Of a DNA stretch of 32,113 bases, positions 25,801 through 32,113 are shown piece after piece. Position 1 is the stretch's first letter, and every line of letters starts with the position of its first letter. The notes beneath the pieces were generated by a model that worked only from the letters and a program-made list of their open reading frames with translations, had not been told where the DNA came from and ran no database searches. This stretch comes from Cryptosporangium minutisporangium. GTDB lineage: Bacteria > Actinomycetota > Actinomycetes > Mycobacteriales > Cryptosporangiaceae. A program made the translations under genes and the position numbers. Location of the stretch: positions 1 to 32,113 of the forward strand of contig NZ_BAAAYN010000004.1 in NCBI RefSeq assembly GCF_039536245.1, read 5' to 3'.

Positions 25801-27590
25801 CCGGACACCGGCGGTACCGGCCCGGAGACCGGGCGTCCGGACGGGCCGCCCGGACCAACACGGCCGCCCGGCCCAGGACCACCGGGCCCGCCAGGGCCAC
25901 CCGGACCGCCAGGGCCACCGGGGCGCGGCACGTTCGCCGGTGGCGGATAGCCGCCCGGACGAGGACCGCCGGTCCGCGGCGGTGCGGAGCCGGGCGGAGG
26001 CGCACCGGGGCCACCGTTCCAGCCGTTGGGGGGTGCCGACGCCGGGCGACCGCCCGGGTTCGGTCCCCAGCCGTTCGGGCCCGGCTGGCCCGGGGGCGGG
26101 CCCTGCGGACGACGGCCCTGAGGGGCCGGACCACCGGTGGTCGGCGCCTGCCCCGGGTATCCCTGCGGCGGGCCCGGCTGGCTTCCGGCGGGCGGCGGGC
26201 CGGGACGCTGCCCCGGCCCGACGTTCGGCGGAAGCACCGGATGCGCCCCCGACTGCTGGGCCACGCCCGGCGGGACCGCTCCGGGCGGCAGGACACGATG
26301 TGCGCCGGACTGCTGGTCGACGCCTGGCGGCATCGCACCCGGCGGAAGCACCGGATGTGCGCCGGACTGCTGCGCCACGCCCGGCGGAAGCACCGGGTGC
26401 GCCCCGGACCGCTGGGCGACGCCCGGCGGTAGGACAGGGTGCGCCCCGGACTGCTGCGCGACACCCGGCGGCACCGCACCCGGCGGAAGGATCCGATGTG
26501 CCCCGGACGGCTGGGCGACCCCCGGATGCTGGCCGGCGTTCGGCGGAAGGACCGGGTAGGCCCCGGACGGCTGGTTGATCACTCCGTGGGTGCCGGAGGG
26601 CTGGTTCACCGCGGGGTTGCCCTGACCGGCGGACGGCTGACCGTAGTTGGGCCGTGCGCCCGGCGGCATGATCCGCGGCGGGAACGGGCCGGGACGCGCG
26701 GGCGGCCCGGACTGGGGCCCACCCTGCTGCGGCGCACCACTCTGCGGCACCCCCGACTGGGGCACGCCGCTCTGCGGTGCTCCCTGCTGCGGACCACTCT
26801 GCTGCGGCGCCCCGGGTGGCGGCCCGCCGTTCGGCCCCGCTCCGTTCGGTGGCGCGACGAACTGCGGCCCCGCGGACGGACCCCCAGCGGACGGACCACC
26901 GGCGGACGGACCACCGGCGGACGGACCGCCAGCAGGCGGCATCGCTCCGGACGGACCCCCTCCGGACGGACCGCCAGCGGACGGCGCTCCCGCCGCCTGG
27001 CGAGCGCCCGCGTGATGAGCTCCCGCCGGATCACTCGGCGCGGGCGGCTGCGGAGGCCCACTGGACGGAATCGACTGCCCCTGCGGCGGCGGCCCGGACG
27101 GTGCCGGCCCGAACGACGCCGGGCCGGACGGTGGGGGCCCGGGCGGCCCGGCCACTGCAGGACGCCCCGGCACTCCGGCGGGCCGGAACACCGGGAAGCC
27201 CGATCGAGCACCCGCGCCGGCCGGCACACTCTCCCGCTCCGTGACCTCAGCGGCGCTCGCGCGGTCGGCCACGGCCGCGTCGGTGCCGGCCGCATCGGTG
27301 CCGGCCGCATCGGTGCCGGCCGCATCGGTGCCGGCCGCATCGGTGCCGGCCGCAGTGGACCCGACCGCATCGGTTGCGGACGCATCGGTTCCGCCCACAT
27401 CAGATCCGGCGGCCCCGGTCGCCGGCTTCTCGCCGCCCGGTGACCCCGAACCCGGTGACCCCGAACCCGACGAAGGAGCTCCGGACGTCACGGCAGCCTC
27501 CGCCGACGTCTCGGGCGCCTCGTCAGCGCTGGTCTCTGTGGCCCGGGTCTTCGCCGCGTCGGCGTCCCCCCGGGCATGGCGTCCGCTCAT
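22836..27590 (-). CDS. VirB4-type secretion ATPase with long repeat-rich N-terminus
   Basis: A 1584-residue protein, about twice the usual VirB4 length. Residues 1 to about 730 are low-complexity Pro/Gly/Ala/Gln sequence with several tandem repeat families (AAGTD, SAGGP, QSG[VA]P, and SGAHPVLPPG-type units). They end in a highly basic patch (RRKRAERPQKKRQSRRVKSR). From about 738 the ATPase part begins (VHELELREIAGHLTFTRND). Walker A is AEPGGGKST (about 1195-1203), Walker B is KLVALDETH (about 1430), followed by RDSRKWNIAALAASQNPVDI, as in VirB4/TraC/TrbE. Its energy would drive assembly or transport at the inner face of the membrane. The start overlaps the PrgI-like gene by ATGA. The disordered arm may bind partners or DNA (inference). 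Confidence 0.92.
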   Translation of the reverse strand: MSGRHARGDADAAKTRATETSADEAPETSAEAAVTSGAPSSGSGSPGSGSPGGEKPATGAAGSDVGGTDASATDAVGSTAAGTDAAGTDAAGTDAAGTDAAGTDAAVADRASAAEVTERESVPAGAGARSGFPVFRPAGVPGRPAVAGPPGPPPSGPASFGPAPSGPPPQGQSIPSSGPPQPPAPSDPAGAHHAGARQAAGAPSAGGPSGGGPSGAMPPAGGPSAGGPSAGGPSAGGPSAGPQFVAPPNGAGPNGGPPPGAPQQSGPQQGAPQSGVPQSGVPQSGAPQQGGPQSGPPARPGPFPPRIMPPGARPNYGQPSAGQGNPAVNQPSGTHGVINQPSGAYPVLPPNAGQHPGVAQPSGAHRILPPGAVPPGVAQQSGAHPVLPPGVAQRSGAHPVLPPGVAQQSGAHPVLPPGAMPPGVDQQSGAHRVLPPGAVPPGVAQQSGAHPVLPPNVGPGQRPGPPPAGSQPGPPQGYPGQAPTTGGPAPQGRRPQGPPPGQPGPNGWGPNPGGRPASAPPNGWNGGPGAPPPGSAPPRTGGPRPGGYPPPANVPRPGGPGGPGGPGGPGGPGPGGRVGPGGPSGRPVSGPVPPVSGPASRPVSGPVTRPVSGAVGRPVSGAVGPDGTTPAPWPVQHPLNAAPLNAAPPTTLPTHPAAVAVAPPSRVANRPVTGMPASAPPQSGPPAPLYVPAPDRYPALDPAEPDEPEEPRRKRAERPQKKRQSRRVKSRPPKQRKDRQAVHELELREIAGHLTFTRNDVTAWYHLPDIQWAFRADKERTSILLGIAAQYAALAGYRLHLRRTNRPYPAVGWARRMAALTPHPVPDVHGAPSWSDHLEAGQRRLHATSLAEGEVYLGVVFQRRTMREQMIETLNALRRRGSGNAERARLEQLVGRFDEVLGAFGMQARPATAKQVEWLIHRSVALCMPPPPALSPAEAGGWETGDLLAFTEHTMRYRSPYGSTVKLLSRIGDEHVERHVAVLTFGRMEELMIPERHEPWLHFHEQLPWPMELSSRVDVLGQGDALRSLEHKLLTIRSQQRDYHEHEMDAPPELERLAQRALDISDEMSTGLDLDAARIHGWHRIAVAGRTEEECLKRVRALTDHYRSMRIALQHPRDQLRLLDEFIPGQPVANTGYLRRMPAKYFAAAIPQAAAAIGDRRGPIIGETCGTSHRPVMWDPHYATEVRERSGLTVFVAEPGGGKSTLMGGIAYLAARRGVQCTILDPSGPLARLATMPELAPYSKVYNLTRGEPGTLAPYGLIPTPRREHYPAGDAGVAEFNSAVAAARAERKALATDICMMLLPPQIQRERSSPILLQRAARQVEPEEYATLDDLVATVATFGEEGAELAETLGDVRDMPLSRLFFGRSNASVGQDEAVLTIITMAGLALPDLSIDREFWQLEERMALPMLHLATAFTTRRAYGKAMNERKLVALDETHFLAGWGSGRALFTRLARDSRKWNIAALAASQNPVDILGLDVQNLVSTVFVGRIAEDPEIAAQALRMLGVQRGIGYENTLAQLSVADTQNDQRLGYREFVMRDVDGRVQKFRADLAYVSGLLEHLDTTADPLGDVGRIAGQKGDAR
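26228..26570 (-). repeat. coding tandem repeat, SGAHPVLPPG units
   Basis: Seven units matching SGA[HY][PR][VI]LPP in the ATPase N-terminus, spaced by GVAQQ or GAxPPGVxQQ, giving DNA periods of about 42-54 bases. Unit-to-unit DNA identity is high, as expected for recent expansion or slippage. Confidence 0.8.
26885..26935 (-). repeat. coding 15-base tandem repeat (SAGGP)
   Basis: Consecutive near-identical 15-base units of the type GCGGACGGACCACCG on the plus strand, encoding SAGGP repeats in the disordered N-terminus of the ATPase. Last copies are degenerate. Confidence 0.75.
27271..27360 (-). repeat. coding 15-base tandem repeat (AAGTD)
   Basis: Four exact copies of CCGGCCGCATCGGTG (27286-27345), flanked by one diverged copy on each side (27271-27285, 27346-27360), encoding AAGTD repeats near residues 77-106 of the ATPase. 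Exact copies point to recent copy-number change. Confidence 0.85.
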
Positions 27591-27940
27591 CGAATGGTCT
27601 CCCGAACGACGATCCTGGACCGGGCCCGTCCACCGCGTTCCTCGGCGGAGCGGTCCCGCCGCCAGTCCGTGGCCGCGGTGCGGAGCACCGCGCGGACCGG
27701 GCGGTCAGGGCTGACCTGGCGCAGGATCAAAGAGGTCAGGACGATCGACAGGGCGATCTCGATCGCGGGGAAGAGCTCGACGTCTTGGGTCACGGCCCAT
27801 CGGCCGAAGATCAGGACAGCTAGCACGACAGCGAACAGCGGATACGCCACATAGGGCAGGTGCACCGGTAGCGTGAAGCCCTTCGGACCCAGGAAGAGCA
27901 GCTTCGCGCGGTAGATGTCGTCGTCGGGGCGCAGCCGCAT
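27587..27940 (-). CDS. PrgI/VirB3-like small membrane protein
   Basis: A 117-residue protein with two closely spaced membrane segments (about 29-47 and 57-76) and a basic cytoplasmic tail (RRDRSAEERGGRARSRI). The start MRLRPDDDIYRAKLLFLGPK resembles the short cytoplasmic entry of PrgI/VirB3-type proteins, which are nearly always encoded just before VirB4, as here. The stop overlaps the ATPase start (ATGA). Family membership is inferred from size, topology and order. Confidence 0.82.
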   Translation of the reverse strand: MRLRPDDDIYRAKLLFLGPKGFTLPVHLPYVAYPLFAVVLAVLIFGRWAVTQDVELFPAIEIALSIVLTSLILRQVSPDRPVRAVLRTAATDWRRDRSAEERGGRARSRIVVRETIR

Positions 27941-27945
27941 CGGGT

Positions 27946-28242
27946 TCAGCCTCCGAGCGCCAGCCGGGCGATGCTCTCACCGAACGCGAAGAGCAGCCCC
28001 GCGCCAGCGATGAACACGATGCCCAACACGGCGATGCCGCCGGTGGTCAGCGCCGCCGACCACTGGCCCTTACCTGATCTGCTCAGGATGATTACTCCGA
28101 CGACCGCCAGCAGGATCGGCACGATCTTCGCCACGATGAAGCCGACGATCCCGTCGGTGTTCAACGTGGTGCCGCCCGGGTCAGCCGCGGCGAGAATCCC
28201 GTCAGGAATCCCTGCGGTCGCCTGGATCACGTGGGTCAGCAT
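27946..28242 (-). CDS. VirB2-like small two-TM membrane protein
   Basis: A 98-residue protein, first gene of the secretion-like operon. It has a weakly signal-like start (MLTHVIQATAGIPDGILAAA), then two membrane segments (about 31-54 and 63-87) separated by a short basic loop (SRSGKGQW). The pattern matches TrbC/VirB2 pilins and the small TcpE/MauJ-type membrane proteins of Gram-positive conjugation systems; it does not tell them apart. The ATG at 28240-28242 has a perfect GGAGGT 4 bases upstream. The longer GTG/ATG frames extend into non-coding sequence. Confidence 0.8.
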   Translation of the reverse strand: MLTHVIQATAGIPDGILAAADPGGTTLNTDGIVGFIVAKIVPILLAVVGVIILSRSGKGQWSAALTTGGIAVLGIVFIAGAGLLFAFGESIARLALGG

Positions 28243-28660
28243 CTGTACCTCCCGCATTGGTACGCCGACTCCTCGGCCCTTTACACGGCCACGGACACTA
28301 CTGGGTTCCCGCATCCGTCGATCGGCATGCCGACGTACCACCACCTCTCTGGTGACGCTAAGACACGCTACCGCTACGTCGGGGGAACCGGTAATAACGG
28401 CGTTCACCGGTTGGGACCGCCAATCTCCGCTCTCCGGACGGCCGCCGGTCCCCGATACGGACGATCGGACCTGCCAGGAACGCAATTTCGCGGCCCCCGA
28501 TCGGCGTCCGGTTACGGTGGCGGGTTTCGGCTACGGAGGGTGTTACCCGCTACCCTGATTTTCGCGGCGCGGCGCCCCCGGCAGCGCCGGATTCCACTGC
28601 TTCCTCGCGGCCCCCCGCACGTCGGCGCCCGCGAGGCACCGAGTGTCCGCGGAGGGACCG
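28243..28660. promoter_or_regulatory. divergent intergenic region
   Basis: A 418-base gap between the secretion-like operon and the divergent membrane gene, with no supported gene. It must contain both promoters. An inverted repeat AACCGGT (28386-28392) with ACCGGTT (28406-28412) is near the centre and could be a regulator site. No convincing -35/-10 pair was found by eye. Confidence 0.4.
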
Positions 28661-29827
28661 GTGAACAGGACGTCGCTGGTCGCAGCCGTCGCACTCGGCT
28701 TGGGACTACTGCTGGCCTGCGGTGGCTCGGTGGTGCTCGCACACGCCCGAGCCGCGGTGCGCGCCGACCACCCGCGACGCGGGTCGATCACCCAGTACCC
28801 GGCCGCGCTCTCGGCGCTGATGGGCTTCCTGCTCACCAGCGTGGCCGGCGCGGTGCTCTGCTGGCGGCTGGCTCCCGGCGGGGGCACCACCGCCGCCCTG
28901 GTCGCGATCGTCGCCGGCGTCATCCTGTTCGCACTCGTCGGCGCGCTGTTCGCTCGCGTCGCGGACCGGGTCGAGGAGCGTCGGCTCCGGCAGGTACCGC
29001 ACGAAGTGCATCGTCCGATCTCGGCGCCGCCCCGGCGCACGGCCCTGACCGCGGCCCCGGCCGCCCGCGCCGCGAACGGCTCCTCCGCCGAACGCCGCGC
29101 GATCGGTCCCGCTGACCGCCTGGCGCTCAGCGCCGCGAACTCCCCGGCCGCGCCGCGGGGCTCCGGCGCCCGCCCGCTGCTCGGCTCTGCCGAGCACCCG
29201 GCGATCGGCCCGGCCGAGGGCCGGCCCTCCCGCTCCATCGAGCCCGCTCCCGACGTGGAGCCGGGCCCGATTCCCCGGCCGCGTCCGCCGTCCGACCCGC
29301 CACCGTTCGGCTACTCGACGCCGCTGGTCCCGGTGCCCCCGCGGGTGCCCTCGGCCGACGCAGGCGGGACCGAGCGGCCGGACGGCACCGGCGGAAGCGC
29401 TAGTGAGGATCCGGCCACACCGGACGACGCCCCGGAGCCCGCGCCGACCGCGGAAGCCACTGTGGAAGCCACCCCGGCCGCCGCGGAGCCGGACCTGGTT
29501 CCCGGCTGGATGTACCACGACGAGGCCGACAGCTGGTTCCTGGTGGTCGGGACGCCCGGTGGCACACCGGCCCTGTTAGGACTGCCCGCGTTCGCGCTCG
29601 TCGCTCCGGGCGGGCCGGGTGCGCCGGTCGGTACGCTGATGCGGGCCGGCGCCGCCGAGCTCACGGTCGTGCCCGAGCAGTTCCCGATCTCCGGCACCTC
29701 GCTGATCGGGGGGGACGATGTCCGCGACGGGGGCGAGGTCAGCGACGTCGTCGCGGATACACCCAGTAATCCATCGGCGAGCCCGACTAACAGCCCATCT
29801 GATCCCGGCAAGGGAGAAGCCGGTTGA
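28661..29827 (+). CDS. three-TM membrane protein with Pro-rich linker
   Basis: A 388-residue protein of no family I recognise. Three membrane segments lie in the first 100 residues (about 5-27, 50-70, 76-98), followed by a long Ala/Pro/Glu-rich cytoplasmic linker (about 110-290). A compact C-terminal domain of about 60 residues begins DLVPGWMYHDEADSWFLVVG and includes LPAFALVAPGGPGAPVGTLM; a Ser/Asp/Pro-rich tail ends the protein. The GTG at 28661 has GGAGGG 4 bases upstream, better than the upstream GTG. Divergent from the secretion-like operon, it may be an accessory factor, but nothing in the sequence proves it. Confidence 0.82.
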   Translation: MNRTSLVAAVALGLGLLLACGGSVVLAHARAAVRADHPRRGSITQYPAALSALMGFLLTSVAGAVLCWRLAPGGGTTAALVAIVAGVILFALVGALFARVADRVEERRLRQVPHEVHRPISAPPRRTALTAAPAARAANGSSAERRAIGPADRLALSAANSPAAPRGSGARPLLGSAEHPAIGPAEGRPSRSIEPAPDVEPGPIPRPRPPSDPPPFGYSTPLVPVPPRVPSADAGGTERPDGTGGSASEDPATPDDAPEPAPTAEATVEATPAAAEPDLVPGWMYHDEADSWFLVVGTPGGTPALLGLPAFALVAPGGPGAPVGTLMRAGAAELTVVPEQFPISGTSLIGGDDVRDGGEVSDVVADTPSNPSASPTNSPSDPGKGEAG

Positions 29828-29981
29828 GTAGGACGCTGTCTCACCATTCGGACGCACCGTGGCGTTCACTCTCCGGTGACCAGCATGGACTGGATGAGAA
29901 TGAGTGAATCCGGGGGTGCAGGCGCGCGCTGCCTCGTCATCCGACACAATGACGCAAGGGGTCACCGAGCCACAGCATCGT

Positions 29982-29994
29982 GTTAGATTCTAAC
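29982..29994 (+). promoter_or_regulatory. palindrome at a possible -10 element
   Basis: GTTAGA-T-TCTAAC is perfectly palindromic, in an A+T-rich patch about 75 bases before the small peptide gene. It contains TAGATT, an acceptable -10, so it may be an operator over the promoter. No matching -35 was seen. Confidence 0.35.
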
Positions 29995-30067
29995 TGTTGG
30001 TATATGTGCTGTGACTCTGTGACTAGCAGTGCGCGTGGGCGCCAACCCCGCTGCGAGGAGGCGTGAC

Positions 30068-30220
30068 ATGAAGAAGTTCCTCAAATGGGGAGCGGTTGCT
30101 CTGCTGGTGTTCTTCGTGGTGACCCAACCCGCGGACGCCGCCGGCGTGGTCCGTTCCATGACCAACGGCCTGGTGAACATCGCCAGCGGCATGAGCGCGT
30201 TCGTCACCAACCTGGCATAA
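30068..30220 (+). CDS. 50-residue single-TM small protein
   Basis: MKKFLKWGAVALLVFFVVTQ is a basic start and a hydrophobic segment. It is followed by PADAAGVVRSMTNGLVNIAS and an amphipathic end (GMSAFVTNLA). The ATG has a strong GAGGAGG site 6 bases upstream. I recall similar short proteins being common in actinobacteria, but their role is unknown. The segment could be a signal peptide ending at ADA|A or a membrane anchor. Codon use is GC-biased like the host. Confidence 0.75.
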   Translation: MKKFLKWGAVALLVFFVVTQPADAAGVVRSMTNGLVNIASGMSAFVTNLA

Positions 30221-30296
30221 CGCACCGTCACACACGCCGCCCGGCCGCGCGCCCTCACAGGCTCGCAGCCGAGCGGCGTCAGTGACTCCCGGTCGT

Positions 30297-30321
30297 GCGC
30301 CGCGAACGACCCGCGCGGCGC
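30297..30321. terminator. hairpin between convergent genes
   Basis: GCGCCGCG (30297-30304) pairs with CGCGGCGC (30314-30321) across a 9-base loop. It stands between the ends of the small peptide gene (plus) and the PH-domain gene (minus), a likely shared terminator. Confidence 0.45.
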
Positions 30322-30358
30322 CTCCGGGTCCGAGCCAGGCTCCCCGCGCGGGCACGGC

Positions 30359-30874
30359 TCACTCCGGGGGTGGCTCCTTGCCCTCCCACGCCGCGGCGTG
30401 CAGTTGCCGGAGGCCCCGGACGGCGTCGAGCGCGAGCTGCTTGTCGGCTGCCTGCACGGCCAGCACCGACACCAGCTCGTCGTCGAGCAGTTCGATCGCC
30501 GCCCACGGCGAGTGCCGGTCGAATCGCACCGCGCGGACGAGCGTCCACGGCACGGTGACCCCGCCGATCACGTTGCGGACCGCCACCTGGTGCGCGTCGG
30601 CGACCACGCGGGGCCGGGTCAGCGAGAGCACTCCCCCGGCCAGCAGGAGCCCGAGGAATACCATCGCGATCTGGTCACCCACCCCGAACGGGGCGCCGAC
30701 GTCCGGGTCTTCGGTCGTGGCCGGCCGCCCGAGCAGCACCGCGATGACGCCGAAGAGCACGACGATCGCGACCGCCAGGATCCAGCAGACGATCGTCAGC
30801 CGGTGCGGGCGCGCCCGCACGACGTCCGGCGTCTCCGCGTCCACCACGTCGGCTCCCCGCTCCGGTCCAGTCAC
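30359..30874 (-). CDS. PH-domain-containing membrane protein
   Basis: A 171-residue protein with two membrane segments (about 26-48 and 68-87) and then a bacterial PH-like domain (about 88-150: RPRVVADAHQVAVRNVIGGV, TVPWTLVRAVRFDRHSPWAA). This arrangement is typical of small actinobacterial PH proteins. Function is unknown. The GTG start overlaps the hisG stop as GTGA, so it is co-translated with the histidine genes. The conserved position after hisG is not explained by any known histidine role. Confidence 0.87.
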   Translation of the reverse strand: MTGPERGADVVDAETPDVVRARPHRLTIVCWILAVAIVVLFGVIAVLLGRPATTEDPDVGAPFGVGDQIAMVFLGLLLAGGVLSLTRPRVVADAHQVAVRNVIGGVTVPWTLVRAVRFDRHSPWAAIELLDDELVSVLAVQAADKQLALDAVRGLRQLHAAAWEGKEPPPE

Positions 30875-31725
30875 AGCCGGCAGGCGTGGATCGACGTGAC
30901 CAGGATGGCTCGCGCACCGAGGTCGTAGAGCGCGTCCATGATCCGGTTCGTGTCCTCCTTGGGCACCATGGCCTGCACCGCGACCCAGCCGTCCTTGTGC
31001 AGCGGAGAGATCGTCGGGCCCTCGATGCCCGGGGTGATCGCCACCGCGTCGTCCAGGCGGGCCAGCTCGACGTCGTAGGCGAGCATCACGTACCGGGCGG
31101 CCACCAGCACGCCGTTCAAGCGACGGGTGAGCTGGTCGACGCGGTGGTCGGCGCCGGACTCGGTCTGGCCCTTGCCCCGGATCACCACCGCCTCGGAGCG
31201 CAGGATCGGCTCGGCGACGATCTCCAGACCCTGCTGGCGCAGCGTCGCCCCGGTCTCGACGACGTCCGCGATGACGTCGGCGACGCCGAGCCGGATGGCG
31301 GTCTCGACGGCGCCGTCCAGCCGAATCACCTCAGCGGCGACGCCGTGCTCGGCCAGGTGCGTCCGGACCAGGCCGGCGTACGAGGTGGCGATCCGGCGGC
31401 CGGCCAGGTCGGTGATCGACTCGACGGTGCCCGGCCGGGCGGCGAAGCGGAACGTGGACCGACCGAAGCCGAGCGCGAGCATCTCGTCGGCGTCGGCGCC
31501 CGAGTCGAGCAGCAGATCCCGACCGGTGACCCCGAGGTCGAGGTCGCCGGAGCCCACGTACACCGCGATGTCGCGGGGGCGCAGGTAGAAGAACTCGACC
31601 TCGTTCTCGGCGTCGGTGAGCACGAGCTCTTTGGGATCGCGGCGCTGACGGTAGCCAGCCTCGGCGAGCATTGCGGTGGCTCGCTCGGAGAGCGAGCCCT
31701 TGTTGGGGACGGCGATGCGCAGCAT
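30871..31725 (-). CDS. hisG: ATP phosphoribosyltransferase (long form)
   Basis: First step of histidine synthesis: condenses ATP with PRPP. The 284-residue protein has the expected MLRIAVPNKGSLSERA, YVGSGDLDLGVTGRDLLLDS, and the PRPP loop region DVVETGATLRQQGLEIV. The C-terminal about 75 residues (YVMLAYDVELARLDDAVAIT, GWVAVQAMVPKEDTNRIMDA) are the ACT-like domain of the long form that binds histidine for feedback inhibition. The ATG at 31723-31725 has GGAAGG upstream. The frame extends further upstream only as an Arg-rich shadow. hisE lies 53 bases before it. Confidence 0.97.
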   Translation of the reverse strand: MLRIAVPNKGSLSERATAMLAEAGYRQRRDPKELVLTDAENEVEFFYLRPRDIAVYVGSGDLDLGVTGRDLLLDSGADADEMLALGFGRSTFRFAARPGTVESITDLAGRRIATSYAGLVRTHLAEHGVAAEVIRLDGAVETAIRLGVADVIADVVETGATLRQQGLEIVAEPILRSEAVVIRGKGQTESGADHRVDQLTRRLNGVLVAARYVMLAYDVELARLDDAVAITPGIEGPTISPLHKDGWVAVQAMVPKEDTNRIMDALYDLGARAILVTSIHACRL

Positions 31726-31778
31726 GCCGGAGACCTTCCGGTGAAGGGCGGGCAGGTGGGGGGTGCAGGGCGGGAGGG

Positions 31779-32042
31779 CTACAGGTGGGAGTAGACGTCC
31801 TCGAGGCTCAGGCCACGGGCGAGCATGAGGACCTGCAGGTGGTAGAGCAGCTGCGAGATCTCTTCGGCGGTCCGCTCCGCGGACTCGTGCTCGGCGGCCA
31901 TCCACACCTCGGCCGCTTCCTCGACGACCTTTTTACCCACGGTATGGACGCCAGCCCGCACCGCCTCCACCGTGCCGGAACCCGGGGTGCCGTCGGCCAC
32001 CTTGGCCGACAGCTCGGCGAACAGCGCATCGAACGTTTTCAC
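31779..32042 (-). CDS. hisE: phosphoribosyl-ATP pyrophosphatase
   Basis: Second step of histidine synthesis: hydrolyses phosphoribosyl-ATP to phosphoribosyl-AMP. It is a stand-alone 87-residue MazG-like all-alpha enzyme with the metal-binding [14 protein letters not shown] and [20 protein letters not shown]. The GTG start (32040-32042, [11 protein letters not shown]) is the normal family beginning. It is the first visible gene of the hisE-hisG-PH unit. The promoter, or an upstream gene such as those of riboflavin synthesis in related genomes, lies beyond the window. Confidence 0.96.
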   Translation of the reverse strand: MKTFDALFAELSAKVADGTPGSGTVEAVRAGVHTVGKKVVEEAAEVWMAAEHESAERTAEEISQLLYHLQVLMLARGLSLEDVYSHL

Positions 32043-32113
32043 GTTCGCAGTCTTTCACGCGACGGCGTCGGCTCCGGGTGCCGCCGGTCGCGGGCTCGTC
32101 CGGCGCCGGCGTG

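Noticed and set aside
26228-27360. Short regular repeats resembling a CRISPR array
   Set aside because: Repeats are contiguous, multiples of three, encode in-frame low-complexity protein and have no unique spacers.
18863-28242. A complete integrative conjugative element
   Set aside because: No integrase, relaxase, coupling ATPase, replication gene, tRNA gene or terminal direct repeats were seen.
29982-29994. DtxR/IdeR iron box
   Set aside because: The half sites GTTAG/CTAAC are separated by three bases instead of one, and the outer TTAG/CTAA parts are absent.

Overview
This is a high-GC actinobacterial chromosomal window. Codon use is strongly GC-biased, genes are chained by 4-base start/stop overlaps (GTGA, ATGA), and the gene order is typically actinobacterial: infC-rpmI-rplT-SpoU methyltransferase-pheS-pheT followed by an arg cluster, then tyrS. 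I cannot fix the genus from sequence alone. A multicellular or Frankia/Micromonospora/Cryptosporangium-like lineage is a guess.

Left edge (1-625): no gene. On the minus strand there are three near-identical promoter units (-35 TTGGCA, -10 TAsGCT-like, 17-18 base spacers), reading out of the window past position 1 just after tyrS. This is the expected layout of a tyrS-rrn junction, so a ribosomal RNA operon probably starts beyond the left edge.

626-9950 (all minus): arginine cluster argC-argJ-argB-argD-argF-argR-argH, then a 3-methyladenine DNA glycosylase and tyrS. The operon starts at a recognisable promoter that overlaps ArgR-box-like sequence (9914-9950). argG is absent from its common place between argR and argH.

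10040-10522 (plus): a conspicuously AT-richer single-pass membrane protein gene lies between the arg and phe operons.

10611-16830 (minus): translation cluster infC, rpmI, rplT, a SpoU/TrmH rRNA 2'-O-methyltransferase, pheS, pheT. infC appears to start at AUC, and its leader holds three consecutive perfect hairpins. The methyltransferase has no usable ATG/GTG/TTG start near its N-terminus and appears to start at CTG within a CTGA overlap. A DUF1844 gene diverges from infC.

17416-18776: a RibD-C/dihydrofolate-reductase-like protein (plus) and a gene broken by two frameshifts (minus).

18863-28242 (minus): a six-gene operon resembling the membrane core of a type IV secretion system. In transcription order it holds a small two-TM pilin-like protein (VirB2-like), a PrgI/VirB3-like protein, a 1584-residue VirB4-type ATPase with about 730 residues of repeat-rich disordered N-terminus, a VirB6/TrbL-like polytopic protein with a low-GC central segment, a VirB8-position NTF2-like candidate, and a membrane-anchored lytic transglycosylase-like plus M23 peptidase. 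No relaxase, coupling ATPase, integrase or att site is visible, so this looks like an orphan or fixed secretion apparatus rather than a complete mobile element. It is the best candidate for an undescribed system here. A divergent three-TM protein gene (28661-29827) faces it.

30068-32042: a 50-residue membrane peptide gene (plus), then a minus-strand hisE-hisG-PH-domain protein operon at the right edge.
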